From Bacillota bacterium (lineage in GTDB: Bacteria > Bacillota > Clostridia > Peptostreptococcales > Anaerovoracaceae), in NCBI GenBank assembly GCA_017459895.1, contig JAFUCA010000006.1:248001-312000 (forward strand): DNA of 64,000 nucleotides, given 5' to 3'. Numbering within the stretch: position 1 is the first letter of the stretch; the number at the start of each line of letters is the position of its first letter. Both the position numbers and the translations under genes were made by a program. Below the pieces are notes generated by a model that did no database searches, was not told the DNA's origin, and saw only the letters and a program-made list of their open reading frames with translations. Shown here in pieces: positions 17,201 through 25,656 of the stretch.

Positions 17201-18430
17201 TATATTGCCTCCTATCACGTCACGAAAGCGGCAGGAACCATTCCGGCGGAGGAGAAGGCAAACGCGAAGTCCGATCTGAGCCTTCGCACAGAGCAGAACA
17301 CCATGCCGGGGCCGGAGGCGGATGCCGAAGTGGAATTCGCGTTTGAAAACAACGCTGATGAAGATCCGGATGGAAACACGCTGTATGTACAGAAGGAAAT
17401 CAATACCGATGAAACAAGCCGGACGTTCAGTTTTACCGCGGACTACCGCGGCCTGAAGGCAAACACGTACTACTGCTATCTGAAGGAAGGCACTTCCGTC
17501 TATACCCTGACGGCGGCGCTGACCGGAGCCAGCGTGAAGAACCAGGCTTCGGCAGGCACTGCCGGTGTACCGATCAAAATCACCCGGGCGGATGGGAAGG
17601 CGAAGTATCTGCGAACCGGCGCGGATGGCGCCGTCAGCTTCTCCCGGAGCTGGATCGCCCGGGGCGGGGAAGGCAGTGTGATCGTTTCCTGGATCGGAGA
17701 GGACGTTTCTCTGAACTATGAAGAGGAGGCGGCGGAGGCTGTGACGGCAGCCGCCAGCGCCGAAGGCTTCGATCTGGTCTCCTTTCAGGCGGACGCCGGT
17801 GGACATGCCGCCCCAGCCTTTGCGCTGAAAGCTCATGAGCAGATCGCATTCCCGATGCTCCCGGCGGGAGCCGCGTACAAGGTCACGGAGGCTGCGAATT
17901 CCTATGAGCCTTCCTATGAGCTCTACCGGACAGCGGAGGGCGAAATGAAAAAGCTGGACGCAGGCAGCGGCGGAACCAGGTCGGCCCTTGCGACAGAGGA
18001 GAAGGCGATCCCCGGCGGCGTGGATGTTACGGACAACGTGTGTTTCACAAACACGGCCGACACGAAGCGGCTGAAGGTCACCAAGACGGTTTCCGACGGA
18101 GCGGCCATAACGTTCCCCTTCACCGCAGCCTTCTCCGGCCTTTCCCGGACGAAGTATATCGCGGTGACAAAGGGAACCGGATCCGCGAGGATCTCCATCG
18201 CACAGGACGGGGCAATCACTGTGACCATTACAGGCTCTGCAGCCTTTGGAGGAGACTGTTCCGGGATCCCGATCAAATTCATCCGGGGAGACGGCGCGGC
18301 GAGAACCGTGTATACGGACGCCTCCGGAAAGGTCGCTGCCGGCGCGTATATCGACTGGCTGACCGGATATGAGGACAGCCGTGATTACAGGCTGGAGTTT
18401 CTGGGACAGGTATTCGAGGAAACGTGGTAG
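14198..18430 (+). CDS. Giant adhesin: small pilin fused to thioester-type adhesin
   Basis: A 1410-residue protein. Residues 1-196 look like a complete small basal pilin: signal peptide 1-32, one FctB-like Ig domain, then ATGD (167-170), a hydrophobic helix (172-193) and RRR. At about 205-230 a second signal peptide follows in the same frame (MVWAVLAAVMV to PAFG). Then comes an adhesin with a candidate thioester domain (Cys290 in NAYCLEPP; candidate Gln in HTQIGV) and several repeated Ig-like domains with TKSFG/KTV-type starts and YKVTEAA ends. It stops at FEETW with no sorting signal. GTG codons at 14804 and 14816 and an ATG at 14819 could give a separate adhesin start, so it may be expressed as two proteins. 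Confidence 0.8.
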   Translation: MTGQNRHGFHQRIAAAALVISLMICVQPALAAEKDANHMPVTSEIVLKLACTGDIPKADPDTFVLEAGSEATPMPEGAGNGIRKITVDTAGEASFGTITYERPDVYEYTVKRARKDAEDIAKDYQVYRVKVIALNSGEVRQIITKAGGTRKSELVYTDSVAIPVSAATGDAFSPILFGMLCAGSLAVILFLLVRRRAAGAGKVKQRVMVWAVLAAVMVSIGLYPAAPAFGKTLKVTLHRGGVCKTCGKKIGDERSSWGVITYGGPGATSYRWVSYTDPLTGKKETANAYCLEPPKQSPAEKQYSAEYINPNSATGKWKSIAKVLYFADDGPGGSELKAYLKKNRSKYPDMQSAKQRFALMHELLSYAYDSSMAFRTTEGRTLDASYQKKVKAIYKWCISHTQIGVPDPGFSVSPASAKAEYDPAKKAYVSETQEVKGSSTRQYFKYKVPAKAAMVVTHKGKTREYQAGATASVYVGDTFWFRFDASRTSGIAKTTVEGEEMQVMPYKISIGGRQDMGFYVNDKEASAAFSVALKTADSGTIKIRKQTESLSGETAPESDVQFRIWNASYSSYEEAAAASGGNRNCADTVVTDTDGIAISRKVAVGTYYVRQMTTKTGYRMMDPNPKTVTVTKDQTALVDGGSITDTEMGIRLRILKLDGITGEPITESPAIFGVYGEEACADGDLICTMTTATAGENAGAAISDPLPPGTVYVKELQAPDTYVRAKETKKIKLSYSAENRIEDGGEVEYVREEEIENWRPQFHDVVINKTVAQGEMSRDFAFDIAISSFDAADNVTVTRSLPGGEQTNVPLAMDGGKAAAENILIRAGGQIVLHHLPVGAKYTITERAAAGYKPSFRAVPEDSVQISSNMGLAGEPLSVTNKIKMETEEEMENVRIIYNWNNTREVSHALVVTKKSFGIGKNETDRFDFKATFTDLGGVVPGYVIYAQDENGNLAEEFSAAPQETGDTAALLEFSLAAGEKIRFFHILPEAKYVIVEEASDYIASYHVTKAAGTIPAEEKANAKSDLSLRTEQNTMPGPEADAEVEFAFENNADEDPDGNTLYVQKEINTDETSRTFSFTADYRGLKANTYYCYLKEGTSVYTLTAALTGASVKNQASAGTAGVPIKITRADGKAKYLRTGADGAVSFSRSWIARGGEGSVIVSWIGEDVSLNYEEEAAEAVTAAASAEGFDLVSFQADAGGHAAPAFALKAHEQIAFPMLPAGAAYKVTEAANSYEPSYELYRTAEGEMKKLDAGSGGTRSALATEEKAIPGGVDVTDNVCFTNTADTKRLKVTKTVSDGAAITFPFTAAFSGLSRTKYIAVTKGTGSARISIAQDGAITVTITGSAAFGGDCSGIPIKFIRGDGAARTVYTDASGKVAAGAYIDWLTGYEDSRDYRLEFLGQVFEETW

Positions 18431-18440
18431 GAGGCTGGAT

Positions 18441-21400
18441 ATGTACAGGTCAATAAGAAAACATTGGAAAGCGACGGCCATCATCGCCCTTGGGATGGCT
18501 GCGCTTGTGATGGCGCTTCTGCCGGTGGACTTCTCCAGCGCTGCGAAAGTGAAGGGGCCCGCGTCCAAAGGATTTTCGGACAGCGGCAGCGCCACCAGGT
18601 ACATCTATGCGTGGGCAGAGGGGTCTGTGAAAACCAACAATGCCGCGAAATATCAGTATCAGCTTGATTATGGCATCTACATTAACAAGGACTGGGCAAG
18701 CGGCGATTACAGCGTGACGGTCTCGGGAGGCGGCGTCACAAAAGCGACAAAGAAGTATTCCGGAGCGCTGACCGGAGGTGCCTACAAAAAACTCGGAAGC
18801 GCGACGGCCTCCGAATACAGCAAAACAAAACAGGCGGTAACCAAAACGATTACCATCACCGCGAAAAAAACCTCCGGGAAAGGAAGCGGAGCGACATCCA
18901 CGCTGAACCTCAGCTATACCATCCCGGCGCTGGAAAGCTATCCGGTAAGGTACTACGCCAACGGAGGCAGCGGAGCGCCCGCGGCAGCTGTGAAATGGTA
19001 CGGGGAAAATCTGACGCTGTCTGCGGTAAAACCGACCCGCAGCGGGTACAAATTTCTCGGCTGGTACACGAACGCTGCCGGAACCGGAACGAAGTACAAT
19101 CCGGGGCAGGTCTACGGGACGAACGCGGCGCTGAACCTGTACGCGAAATGGGAAGAAATGCTGTACGATATGACCGCGGCGGAGACGGTCAGCGGGGTGG
19201 ATTTCAGAACCTTCACCGCGGATTCTGGCGGAAATGCCAGTCTCGGTTTCTCCCTGGGAAACAATGCATATGTTGTGTTTCCGGGGCTGGACAAGGGCGC
19301 GGATTACACCGTCACGGAGAATTCCAGCGGCAAATACACCCCATCCTACACCGTCAGCGAAGGGGCGGAGCAGATGACGAGACCTTCGGCCTCGGCGGCG
19401 AAGGGAGAGGCGCTTTCCACGGATGCACAGACCCTGACGACCGATACAACCGTGGATTATCGGAATGAGCGGACGCCGCCGGAAGGGGTGAGCGTCACCC
19501 TGAAGAAAAAGCTGATGGGAGATCAGATCACGGATGCGGACCGGAACCGGTTGTTCAGCTTCAGCTATGTGCTGCAGGGGCTGGACCCGGAGGAGACGTA
19601 TACCATCAATATGGAGAACGCGACGGATGACTCCGGGGAGGGGGCGGAGAACATCACCATTCCGGTCACAGCGTCCGGAACTGCTTCTGGAACCGTGTCC
19701 TTCCATGGAGGAGAGTCTGCCGTCATCGAGAACCTGCCGGTGGGCGCGCGCTTTGCGGCGGGCGAGAATCTGAGCAACTTCACAGTTCTCTCCGGAAAGA
19801 CGGACTATACGGCGGTCTGCGAGGTAACGGACGGAGCGGAATATACCGATACCGATTATAAGTTCTACACCCCCGAGGAGCTGGCGGGGCTGAAGTCTTC
19901 TGGCGTGACCGCCATAGGAACTCAGACGATCACCGGAGGGACCGCCAGCGGGTATGAGCTCATTCAGGACGGCGCGGAAGTCGAATACACCTTCACGAAT
20001 GCGAAATACATTCTGCGGAACTTCACGCTGAAGAAGGTGGTAACAGAGGACGGAGAGCCGGCAGCATCGGGTGAGAAATTCGATGTGGAGGTGACCCTGG
20101 CAGGCCTGCAGAAGAACGCGACCTACCAGAGCAGCGCCGGAAACCTCACCTCGGATGAGAATGGCAAGCTGACCAGGAAGATCGCTCTTGGACATAATGA
20201 GACCTTCGTCATTAACAGCCTCCCGGGCACCGCCCGGTTCGAGGTGGTGGAGCAGGGCGGATCCTACCAGCCGTCCATCGAGGTGAAGGCGGGAGCGGAA
20301 ACGGTTCTGGAAGAGACCGGAGAGTACGGCAAGGAGTTTGAAGTCTCCTTCGAGGATATGAAGGATGACCTTACGGCAACTCTGCAGAATGAGAAACCGA
20401 AGCATGCGAATCTGACGATCACCAAGGAGTTCGACGGCCTGTTCAATGAGAACACGGTCTCCGCGCACTTTAGGATCGAGTTCACGGATCTGGCTGCGGG
20501 AGAGACCTATCAGGTGCGAAAGAAGAACGCGGACGGAGATGTGTTTGATTCGGACACGATCACCGCATCCGGCGAAGGAACGGCGGTCTATTCGAATTCA
20601 TTGAAGACAACGCAGACGATGGAGATTCTGAAGCTTCCGACTGCATCAAAGTACCGGATCACGGAGGGCGCGCAGGCGGGAGTGATCCCGACCTATGTTC
20701 TCACCAGCGACAAGGCGAACATCAAGGTGCAGGGCGGCAGCGCCGAAAAGGGGCAGGCCCTCTCCACCGAAACGGAAGTGATGACCGTGGACCGCGACTA
20801 CTCCTTCTATAACGACATCCCGGGAGATCCGCACAAGACCGTATCCGACGGGGACGGTCTGACCAAATACGGGGACGGCGATGAGATCGAGGTCTCAGAG
20901 AACTACGTTCCGAAGAAAAGCGGAAACTGGGTCTATCACATTTCGGAAAAGCTGGACGTGCCGGTCCGAAAGTACGTCCTGTTTGACGATCTTCCGCCCT
21001 ATGTGCGCACGACCGTCCGGGACCAGACGGCAGACGGGGAATCCGCACCGTTTCGGGTCTACTGGACCAGCGGACAGACAAGGCACGGAGGCGCGATTAC
21101 CGAATACAATGAAGATACGGGAGAGTACTTCGTAAAAGAAGGCAGTAAAACCTTATTCAGCATCATCTACGATGATCAGTCGGACATCCAGGCGCACCTT
21201 GAGGTGACCATGGAGGATGAGGAACTGCTTCTGGAAGGAGACGGCCAGTTTGACCTGTACTTCAAAGCCTTCCTCGATAAGGACGCCACCGATAACGATC
21301 TGGTCGCCGCAGACTGCTACGACGGCGAATACTTCGCATTCGACAACCAGGCATCCCGCCTGGCCGGAAGCTATATGTCTGAGACGGAGAATGTGACAAC

Positions 21401-23096
21401 CCTCATTCCGGGAGAAAACGGTCTGAAGGTAAAGAAGTTCGTGACGAGCCTGGATGGACTGAAGGCTGCCGGAGACACCTTCCGGTTTGAAGCAGCTCTT
21501 TCCGGTCTGGAGGGAGGTAAGACCTACACGTATACGAAGACCAACCGGATCAGTGCGGGGTTAGTGGCCGGATCGGACGGCAAAACCTCTGTCGAAGCTG
21601 TCGACTCCGAAGGAAAAACCCACAAGGATGTGAGCGTGCAGATCCTGGACGAGGACGAAGAGGTGATCGCAAACATCCGTGCGAAGACGGCGGTAAGGGT
21701 GCCGGCCGGCGAATACACCGCTGTGTTCAGCTACGACGGTACGCAGAAGCGGTCGGCACTTGAGATCGAAGACGCCGGAGGAACGCTCATCGCCCACTGC
21801 GAGGGTGCGCAGTTCTTCGCGGCCGGAGGGGAGACTTCCTATGCGGCAGATCGATATGGTAAAGCAGAAGTTTCATTTGCTCTGTCCGATGGGCAGATCG
21901 TGACCTTTGCTGGGCTTCCGGACGATTGTCAGTACAATGTCACGGAGGACGCGGCGGCGAATTACCAGGCGGCCTACGCCTACACCCAGGGCGCCTCCGG
22001 TGTGATCAAGGCATCCGATGACGCGGGAGAAGTGAACAAGGCTCTCTCCACCGGGAAGAACACCTTCCGGGAGGGACGCGACACGACCGTTGTATATTCC
22101 AATACCAAAGATGATCCGAAGCTGAAGATCATCAAGGTGAATGAGGACGGAGATAAGGTCGCAGGTGCGTCCATGGTGCTGTACAGCGGCAAACATGACG
22201 CAGGAGAGATCGAGAAGGGAACGACCCATTTCGAAGGCATTCCGGATGCGCCGGAAATGCTCACATGGACAACGGGCAGCAATGGAGAAATGCCGGAGGA
22301 TCCGGCCCGTGGCATCGAAAACGGCTATATCACGCTTCCGCCGGGAGAATACACCCTGGCAGAACTGGATGCACCGGAGAATCAGGGTCTTGAGGTCGCG
22401 CAGCCGGTATACTTCCGGGTCAATGCCGATGGAACGTATAACGTATGGAATGCAGAGACCAATCGTTACGGTGCAGATCAGAACACGACCGTAGAACTTC
22501 GGATGGTCGACCCATATCTGATCGCCACAGACCTCTTCATCAAGAAGATCGTCACTGGAGACCTGGGGGATCTTACAAAGCAGTTTGAATTCACGATCGA
22601 GCTGTCCGGACTGCGTGCCGGAGAAGAAGTGAGCACGACAAACGATCCGGGGATTGAGACATCCAAGGTGGTGAAGTACACCGCGGACGCCTCCGGAAAA
22701 GCAACGATCAGAATCAAGCTGCGGGGCGGCGAGGAGAAGGTCATCCCGGCCATCCCCTATGGAGCGACCTACAAAGTGACCGAAGCAGCATCCGACCATG
22801 TCGCATCCTATACGATCGCGGCGGAGGACGGCGGCGCGACCATTGCGAAGGACAGGGACACCAACGGAAACCTTTCCGCGAAAGCGCTTGTAACGCAGGT
22901 GGAGACCGTGGAACTGCACGAGGACCTGGTGCATGTTGTGTACCGAAACAACCGGGACCTTGCGACCACGACCGCCGTGCCGGGGTATTATCGGTATTAT
23001 GCTGTGGCACTTCTGATCCTTCTCGCAGCGCTTGCCTTGCTTCTTTGGAGGAGGCACAGTCTGAAACCGGCGGTACGAAACGAAAGTGAAATTTAG
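18441..23096 (+). CDS. Giant pilus adhesin with InlB-type repeat and shared pilin C terminus
   Basis: A 1551-residue exported protein, last of the operon, with a signal peptide (1-33). A domain follows, then a Listeria-Bacteroides (InlB B / Flg_new) repeat (YYANGGSGA to LNLYAKW, about 171-238). A long series of Ig-like domains of about 150 residues ends in YxVTE motifs, with a SpaA-type domain near 1215-1330. The C-terminal 190 residues match the end of the major pilin, including NNRDLATTTAVPG, a hydrophobic helix and WRRHS. It starts 10 bp after the previous adhesin, with an AGGAGG-like site. The piece after the InlB repeat looks like the continuation of the domain cut off at the end of the previous gene. 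No copy of the 11-bp word is present. Confidence 0.85.
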   Translation: MYRSIRKHWKATAIIALGMAALVMALLPVDFSSAAKVKGPASKGFSDSGSATRYIYAWAEGSVKTNNAAKYQYQLDYGIYINKDWASGDYSVTVSGGGVTKATKKYSGALTGGAYKKLGSATASEYSKTKQAVTKTITITAKKTSGKGSGATSTLNLSYTIPALESYPVRYYANGGSGAPAAAVKWYGENLTLSAVKPTRSGYKFLGWYTNAAGTGTKYNPGQVYGTNAALNLYAKWEEMLYDMTAAETVSGVDFRTFTADSGGNASLGFSLGNNAYVVFPGLDKGADYTVTENSSGKYTPSYTVSEGAEQMTRPSASAAKGEALSTDAQTLTTDTTVDYRNERTPPEGVSVTLKKKLMGDQITDADRNRLFSFSYVLQGLDPEETYTINMENATDDSGEGAENITIPVTASGTASGTVSFHGGESAVIENLPVGARFAAGENLSNFTVLSGKTDYTAVCEVTDGAEYTDTDYKFYTPEELAGLKSSGVTAIGTQTITGGTASGYELIQDGAEVEYTFTNAKYILRNFTLKKVVTEDGEPAASGEKFDVEVTLAGLQKNATYQSSAGNLTSDENGKLTRKIALGHNETFVINSLPGTARFEVVEQGGSYQPSIEVKAGAETVLEETGEYGKEFEVSFEDMKDDLTATLQNEKPKHANLTITKEFDGLFNENTVSAHFRIEFTDLAAGETYQVRKKNADGDVFDSDTITASGEGTAVYSNSLKTTQTMEILKLPTASKYRITEGAQAGVIPTYVLTSDKANIKVQGGSAEKGQALSTETEVMTVDRDYSFYNDIPGDPHKTVSDGDGLTKYGDGDEIEVSENYVPKKSGNWVYHISEKLDVPVRKYVLFDDLPPYVRTTVRDQTADGESAPFRVYWTSGQTRHGGAITEYNEDTGEYFVKEGSKTLFSIIYDDQSDIQAHLEVTMEDEELLLEGDGQFDLYFKAFLDKDATDNDLVAADCYDGEYFAFDNQASRLAGSYMSETENVTTLIPGENGLKVKKFVTSLDGLKAAGDTFRFEAALSGLEGGKTYTYTKTNRISAGLVAGSDGKTSVEAVDSEGKTHKDVSVQILDEDEEVIANIRAKTAVRVPAGEYTAVFSYDGTQKRSALEIEDAGGTLIAHCEGAQFFAAGGETSYAADRYGKAEVSFALSDGQIVTFAGLPDDCQYNVTEDAAANYQAAYAYTQGASGVIKASDDAGEVNKALSTGKNTFREGRDTTVVYSNTKDDPKLKIIKVNEDGDKVAGASMVLYSGKHDAGEIEKGTTHFEGIPDAPEMLTWTTGSNGEMPEDPARGIENGYITLPPGEYTLAELDAPENQGLEVAQPVYFRVNADGTYNVWNAETNRYGADQNTTVELRMVDPYLIATDLFIKKIVTGDLGDLTKQFEFTIELSGLRAGEEVSTTNDPGIETSKVVKYTADASGKATIRIKLRGGEEKVIPAIPYGATYKVTEAASDHVASYTIAAEDGGATIAKDRDTNGNLSAKALVTQVETVELHEDLVHVVYRNNRDLATTTAVPGYYRYYAVALLILLAALALLLWRRHSLKPAVRNESEI

Positions 23097-23144
23097 CTGT
23101 TTTGAACAGCAACGGTTATACACGTACCTGCCGGCGGATTATAG

Positions 23145-23174
23145 TTGACACCGGTCCTCCGGCAACGGTAAGAT
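23145..23174 (+). promoter_or_regulatory. Promoter of the RarD-type transporter
   Basis: TTGACA at 23145-23150, an 18-bp spacer and TAAGAT at 23169-23174. Transcription would begin at about 23181, the base before the ATG at 23182, with no ribosome binding site between. This suggests a leaderless mRNA or a later start codon. Confidence 0.6.
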
Positions 23175-23181
23175 ACTGTGT

Positions 23182-24108
23182 ATGGACAACAAATCGAACC
23201 TTACGTACAGTACAAACGAATACCGCAGCGGGCTGATGGCTTCCATCGGGTGCATGGCGCTCTGGGGTGTGCTGCCGATCTACTGGAAGGCGCTGATCCC
23301 CATCAGCTCCTGGGTGATCATCATCTACCGGATCCTGCTGGTCAATGCGTTTGCCATGCTTCTGGCAAGGACCAGATTTTCCTGGAACGAGATCTTCGGG
23401 CCGATCCGCCATGACCGAAGGCTGGCGCTGAAGTTCCTGGGGGCGGGGGCAGTGATCACCATCAACTGGAGCACCTACATCTGGGCGGTCAACGCAGGCC
23501 ACGTGATCCAGGCCAGCATCGGCTACTATATTGAGCCGCTGATGGTCTGCGTCTTCGGGATGATCTTTTTTAAGGAACGGCTGACGGTATTCAAATCGGC
23601 GGCCATGGTGCTGGCGGCGCTGGCAGTCGTGATATTGCTGGTGCATTTCCACCAGTTTCCGGGGATATCCATCGGCATCGCTCTGTCCTTTGCCGTGTAT
23701 TCGGCGATCAAGAAGACGGTGTCACAGCCGCCGCTGATCTCGCTGGTCTATGAGACGATCTTTTTCGCGCCGCCGGCGCTGGCAGTGATCATCTGGCTGG
23801 AGGCGAACGGACATGGGGCTCTGGGCGTCGGCCATCCGTGGCAGTATGGGCTGCTTCTTCTCTGCGGTCTTGTGACCGTCATTCCGCTGTCCATGTTCGC
23901 CTCGGCAGCGCAGAAGGTTCCGATGTTTACTCTGGGGCTTGCCGAATACATCAGCCCGACGCTGTCACTGATCCTGGGCGTGTTCTTCTTTAAGGAGCCC
24001 TTCGACGGGATCCAGTTCCTGGCCATTGCCATCATCTGGGTCGGCCTTGTGTTCTTCTCGGCAGGTGAGCTGCGGGAGCAGCGCCGGCTGAGCGGGACTG
24101 ACGATTGA
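23182..24108 (+). CDS. rarD: RarD-type EamA-family transporter
   Basis: A 308-residue inner-membrane protein with about ten hydrophobic segments. It matches the RarD branch of the drug/metabolite transporter superfamily (MALWGVLPIYWKAL near the N terminus, NWSTYIWAVNAGHVIQASIGYYIEPL in the middle). Substrate is unknown for most members. No Shine-Dalgarno site precedes the ATG at 23182; an in-frame ATG at 23236 (MASIGCMALWG) is an alternative start closer to the family's usual N terminus. It follows the pilus operon but has its own promoter. Confidence 0.87.
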   Translation: MDNKSNLTYSTNEYRSGLMASIGCMALWGVLPIYWKALIPISSWVIIIYRILLVNAFAMLLARTRFSWNEIFGPIRHDRRLALKFLGAGAVITINWSTYIWAVNAGHVIQASIGYYIEPLMVCVFGMIFFKERLTVFKSAAMVLAALAVVILLVHFHQFPGISIGIALSFAVYSAIKKTVSQPPLISLVYETIFFAPPALAVIIWLEANGHGALGVGHPWQYGLLLLCGLVTVIPLSMFASAAQKVPMFTLGLAEYISPTLSLILGVFFFKEPFDGIQFLAIAIIWVGLVFFSAGELREQRRLSGTDD

Positions 24109-24131
24109 ACAGTTAGATAGGCTGTACAGAA

Positions 24132-24325
24132 CTCTGCCAAAGCGCTTAGAAAAGAGCAAGCTGGCAGAGTTTTTTTCGGCAGTTTCATAACAACTCTGCC
24201 AATAATCGAAAAAACTCTGCCAAACAGTCAGAGAACAGTGCTGCTGGCAGAGATGAATGCCTTATAGGGCCAAATGGACGAATCCAACACTGCCAGATAT
24301 TAAGTTAAGGTGGCTTCTGGCAGAG
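24132..24325. repeat. Inverted half-site array B (CTCTGCCA / TGGCAGAG)
   Basis: Half-sites CTCTGCCA start at 24132, 24194 and 24215, with a weaker CACTGCCA at 24288. The reverse form TGGCAGAG starts at 24162, 24245 and 24318. Three forward-reverse pairs are spaced 30 bp start to start (24132/24162, 24215/24245, 24288/24318). A partial GGCAG at 24178 pairs with the site at 24194. The DNA between is AT-rich and not repeated. The array ends on the broken end of an RND transporter remnant, and an exact 11-bp word follows at 24362. Confidence 0.85.
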
Positions 24326-24611
24326 ATTGATCGGGCAGCGCAGCCAGCTCCTCCCGGATGGCCAGCCTTTGCGCGTTCGTGGAGAGATCGTCAAACATCA
24401 CCATCAGGGTGCTGGCGTCCTCGCGGCCGAATTCCGCTTCCATCAGATCAAGCCCGCGGCGCATATCGGAGTCTGCGGGCAGGTATTTGGTCATGTCCTT
24501 GTTGATGTTGACGAAGGGGATCAGGGCGCTGCAGGCAAGGGCAAGAACGATGAATATGATCAGGATGATCCTGTTGTATGCGACGAGAAACGAAGCAAAA
24601 CGTTCTTTCAT
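24300..24611 (-). pseudogene. N-terminal stump of an RND/MMPL-family transporter
   Basis: The first roughly 95 codons encode an RND/MMPL exporter start: MKERF, one membrane helix (about 12-32), then a periplasmic stretch with DMTKYLPADSDMRRGLDLMEAEFG. These proteins are usually 700 residues or longer with twelve helices. Here the reading frame runs into array B and stops after 103 codons. The last homologous residues are near EELAALP, and the 3' remainder is gone. I see no rest of the gene elsewhere in the window. Confidence 0.75.
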
Positions 24612-24639
24612 AATTTCGGTCCCGGCGGCGGGACGTCCT

Positions 24640-24668
24640 TTTCAGCCGGTGCGATGGTATGGTATAAT
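24640..24668 (+). promoter_or_regulatory. Candidate promoter of the second EamA transporter
   Basis: TATAAT at 24663-24668 preceded at 17 bp by TTTCAG (24640-24645), a weak -35 box. It lies 58 bp before the start codon. Confidence 0.45.
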
Positions 24669-24726
24669 TTTACGCAGGTTCCGAGGGAATGACAACTATT
24701 ATTTGCAGACAGGGAGGCTGCGCGAA

Positions 24727-25632
24727 ATGGGAACAAAAGGGGAAACAAACATCAAAGGAAACCGGCAGCTGCTGGGGGCGTTGTCGGTAACGATCACCTC
24801 CATCTGCTACGGGCTGGTCCCGTCGTTTTCCTTCATCGCCTTCGGTATGGGCGTGGAGACGGAGACGCTGCTGTTCAATAAGTTCCTGTATGCCGCGATC
24901 ATCATGTGGGCGTTTCTGCTGGCGCGCCGTATCCGGGTGAAGTTCAGCCGCCGGGCGGTGCTGGGAATGATCATCACCTGCTTCGGCTACATCTTCATGT
25001 CGACCACCCTGTACATTTCCTTTGATTACATTTCCGGATCGCTGGCGACCATCGTTTCGTTTACCTTCCCGGCGATGATCGTGACCATTGAAATGGTGAC
25101 GCGCCGGGAGCCGGTGCGGCTGGCGAAGATCGCGGCGGTGCTCCTGTCCTTCGGCGGGCTGGTGCTGATCGTGTGGGCCCCGGACATGGGCGGCAATCTG
25201 ATCGGCATTTTCTTCGCGTTCCTGTCAGCGGTGGGTTACGTGGTCTACCTCTTCGGGCTGGATGCGCCCAGCGTCCGTCGGGAGAGCAGCTTCGCCATCG
25301 CCGGCTACGTCATGTCTTCCGCGGCGGCGGTCAACTTCGTCCGCTGCCTTCTCAGCGGCAAGCCGCTGTTCGCGACGGCGCCGAATCAGATCGGGATGAT
25401 GATCCTGCTGTCCGTCGTCTGCGTCTTTATGGCGATCCTGTTCTATGCCATTGGCGTTCGGCTCATCGGCCCGGGCAACGCCGCTCTGGTCAACACCCTG
25501 GAGCCGGTGCTGGCCTGTATCTTCGGGTACTTTCTCGTCGGCGATCTGCTGACCGGGCGCATGCTCATCGGCGCGGCCCTGGTGGTCATCGCCGTTCTCA
25601 TCACCAATCTTCCCCAGAAGCAGGGGGAGTGA
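24727..25632 (+). CDS. DMT-superfamily transporter (EamA)
   Basis: A 301-residue membrane protein with about ten hydrophobic segments in two EamA halves. The second ends in GPGNAALVNTLEPVLACIFGYFLVGD, a classic EamA motif. The start at 24727 (MGTKGETN) follows an AGGGAGG site; the longer open frame upstream overlaps the transporter remnant and is not real. It is only distantly similar to the RarD protein 0.6 kb upstream. The substrate is unknown. Confidence 0.87.
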   Translation: MGTKGETNIKGNRQLLGALSVTITSICYGLVPSFSFIAFGMGVETETLLFNKFLYAAIIMWAFLLARRIRVKFSRRAVLGMIITCFGYIFMSTTLYISFDYISGSLATIVSFTFPAMIVTIEMVTRREPVRLAKIAAVLLSFGGLVLIVWAPDMGGNLIGIFFAFLSAVGYVVYLFGLDAPSVRRESSFAIAGYVMSSAAAVNFVRCLLSGKPLFATAPNQIGMMILLSVVCVFMAILFYAIGVRLIGPGNAALVNTLEPVLACIFGYFLVGDLLTGRMLIGAALVVIAVLITNLPQKQGE

Positions 25633-25656
25633 AGTGCGATAGTGTCTTGGTTTCGT

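Noticed and set aside
18450-20468. Long minus-strand open frame (672 codons) opposite the last adhesin
   Set aside because: Antisense shadow, Arg-rich, no start signal.
23096-23112. Terminator after the last adhesin
   Set aside because: A short CTGTT/AACAG hairpin is present but without a T run, so termination there is unsupported.
24300-24611. Complete small membrane protein
   Set aside because: The sequence matches only the start of a large RND/MMPL exporter and ends inside repeat DNA.
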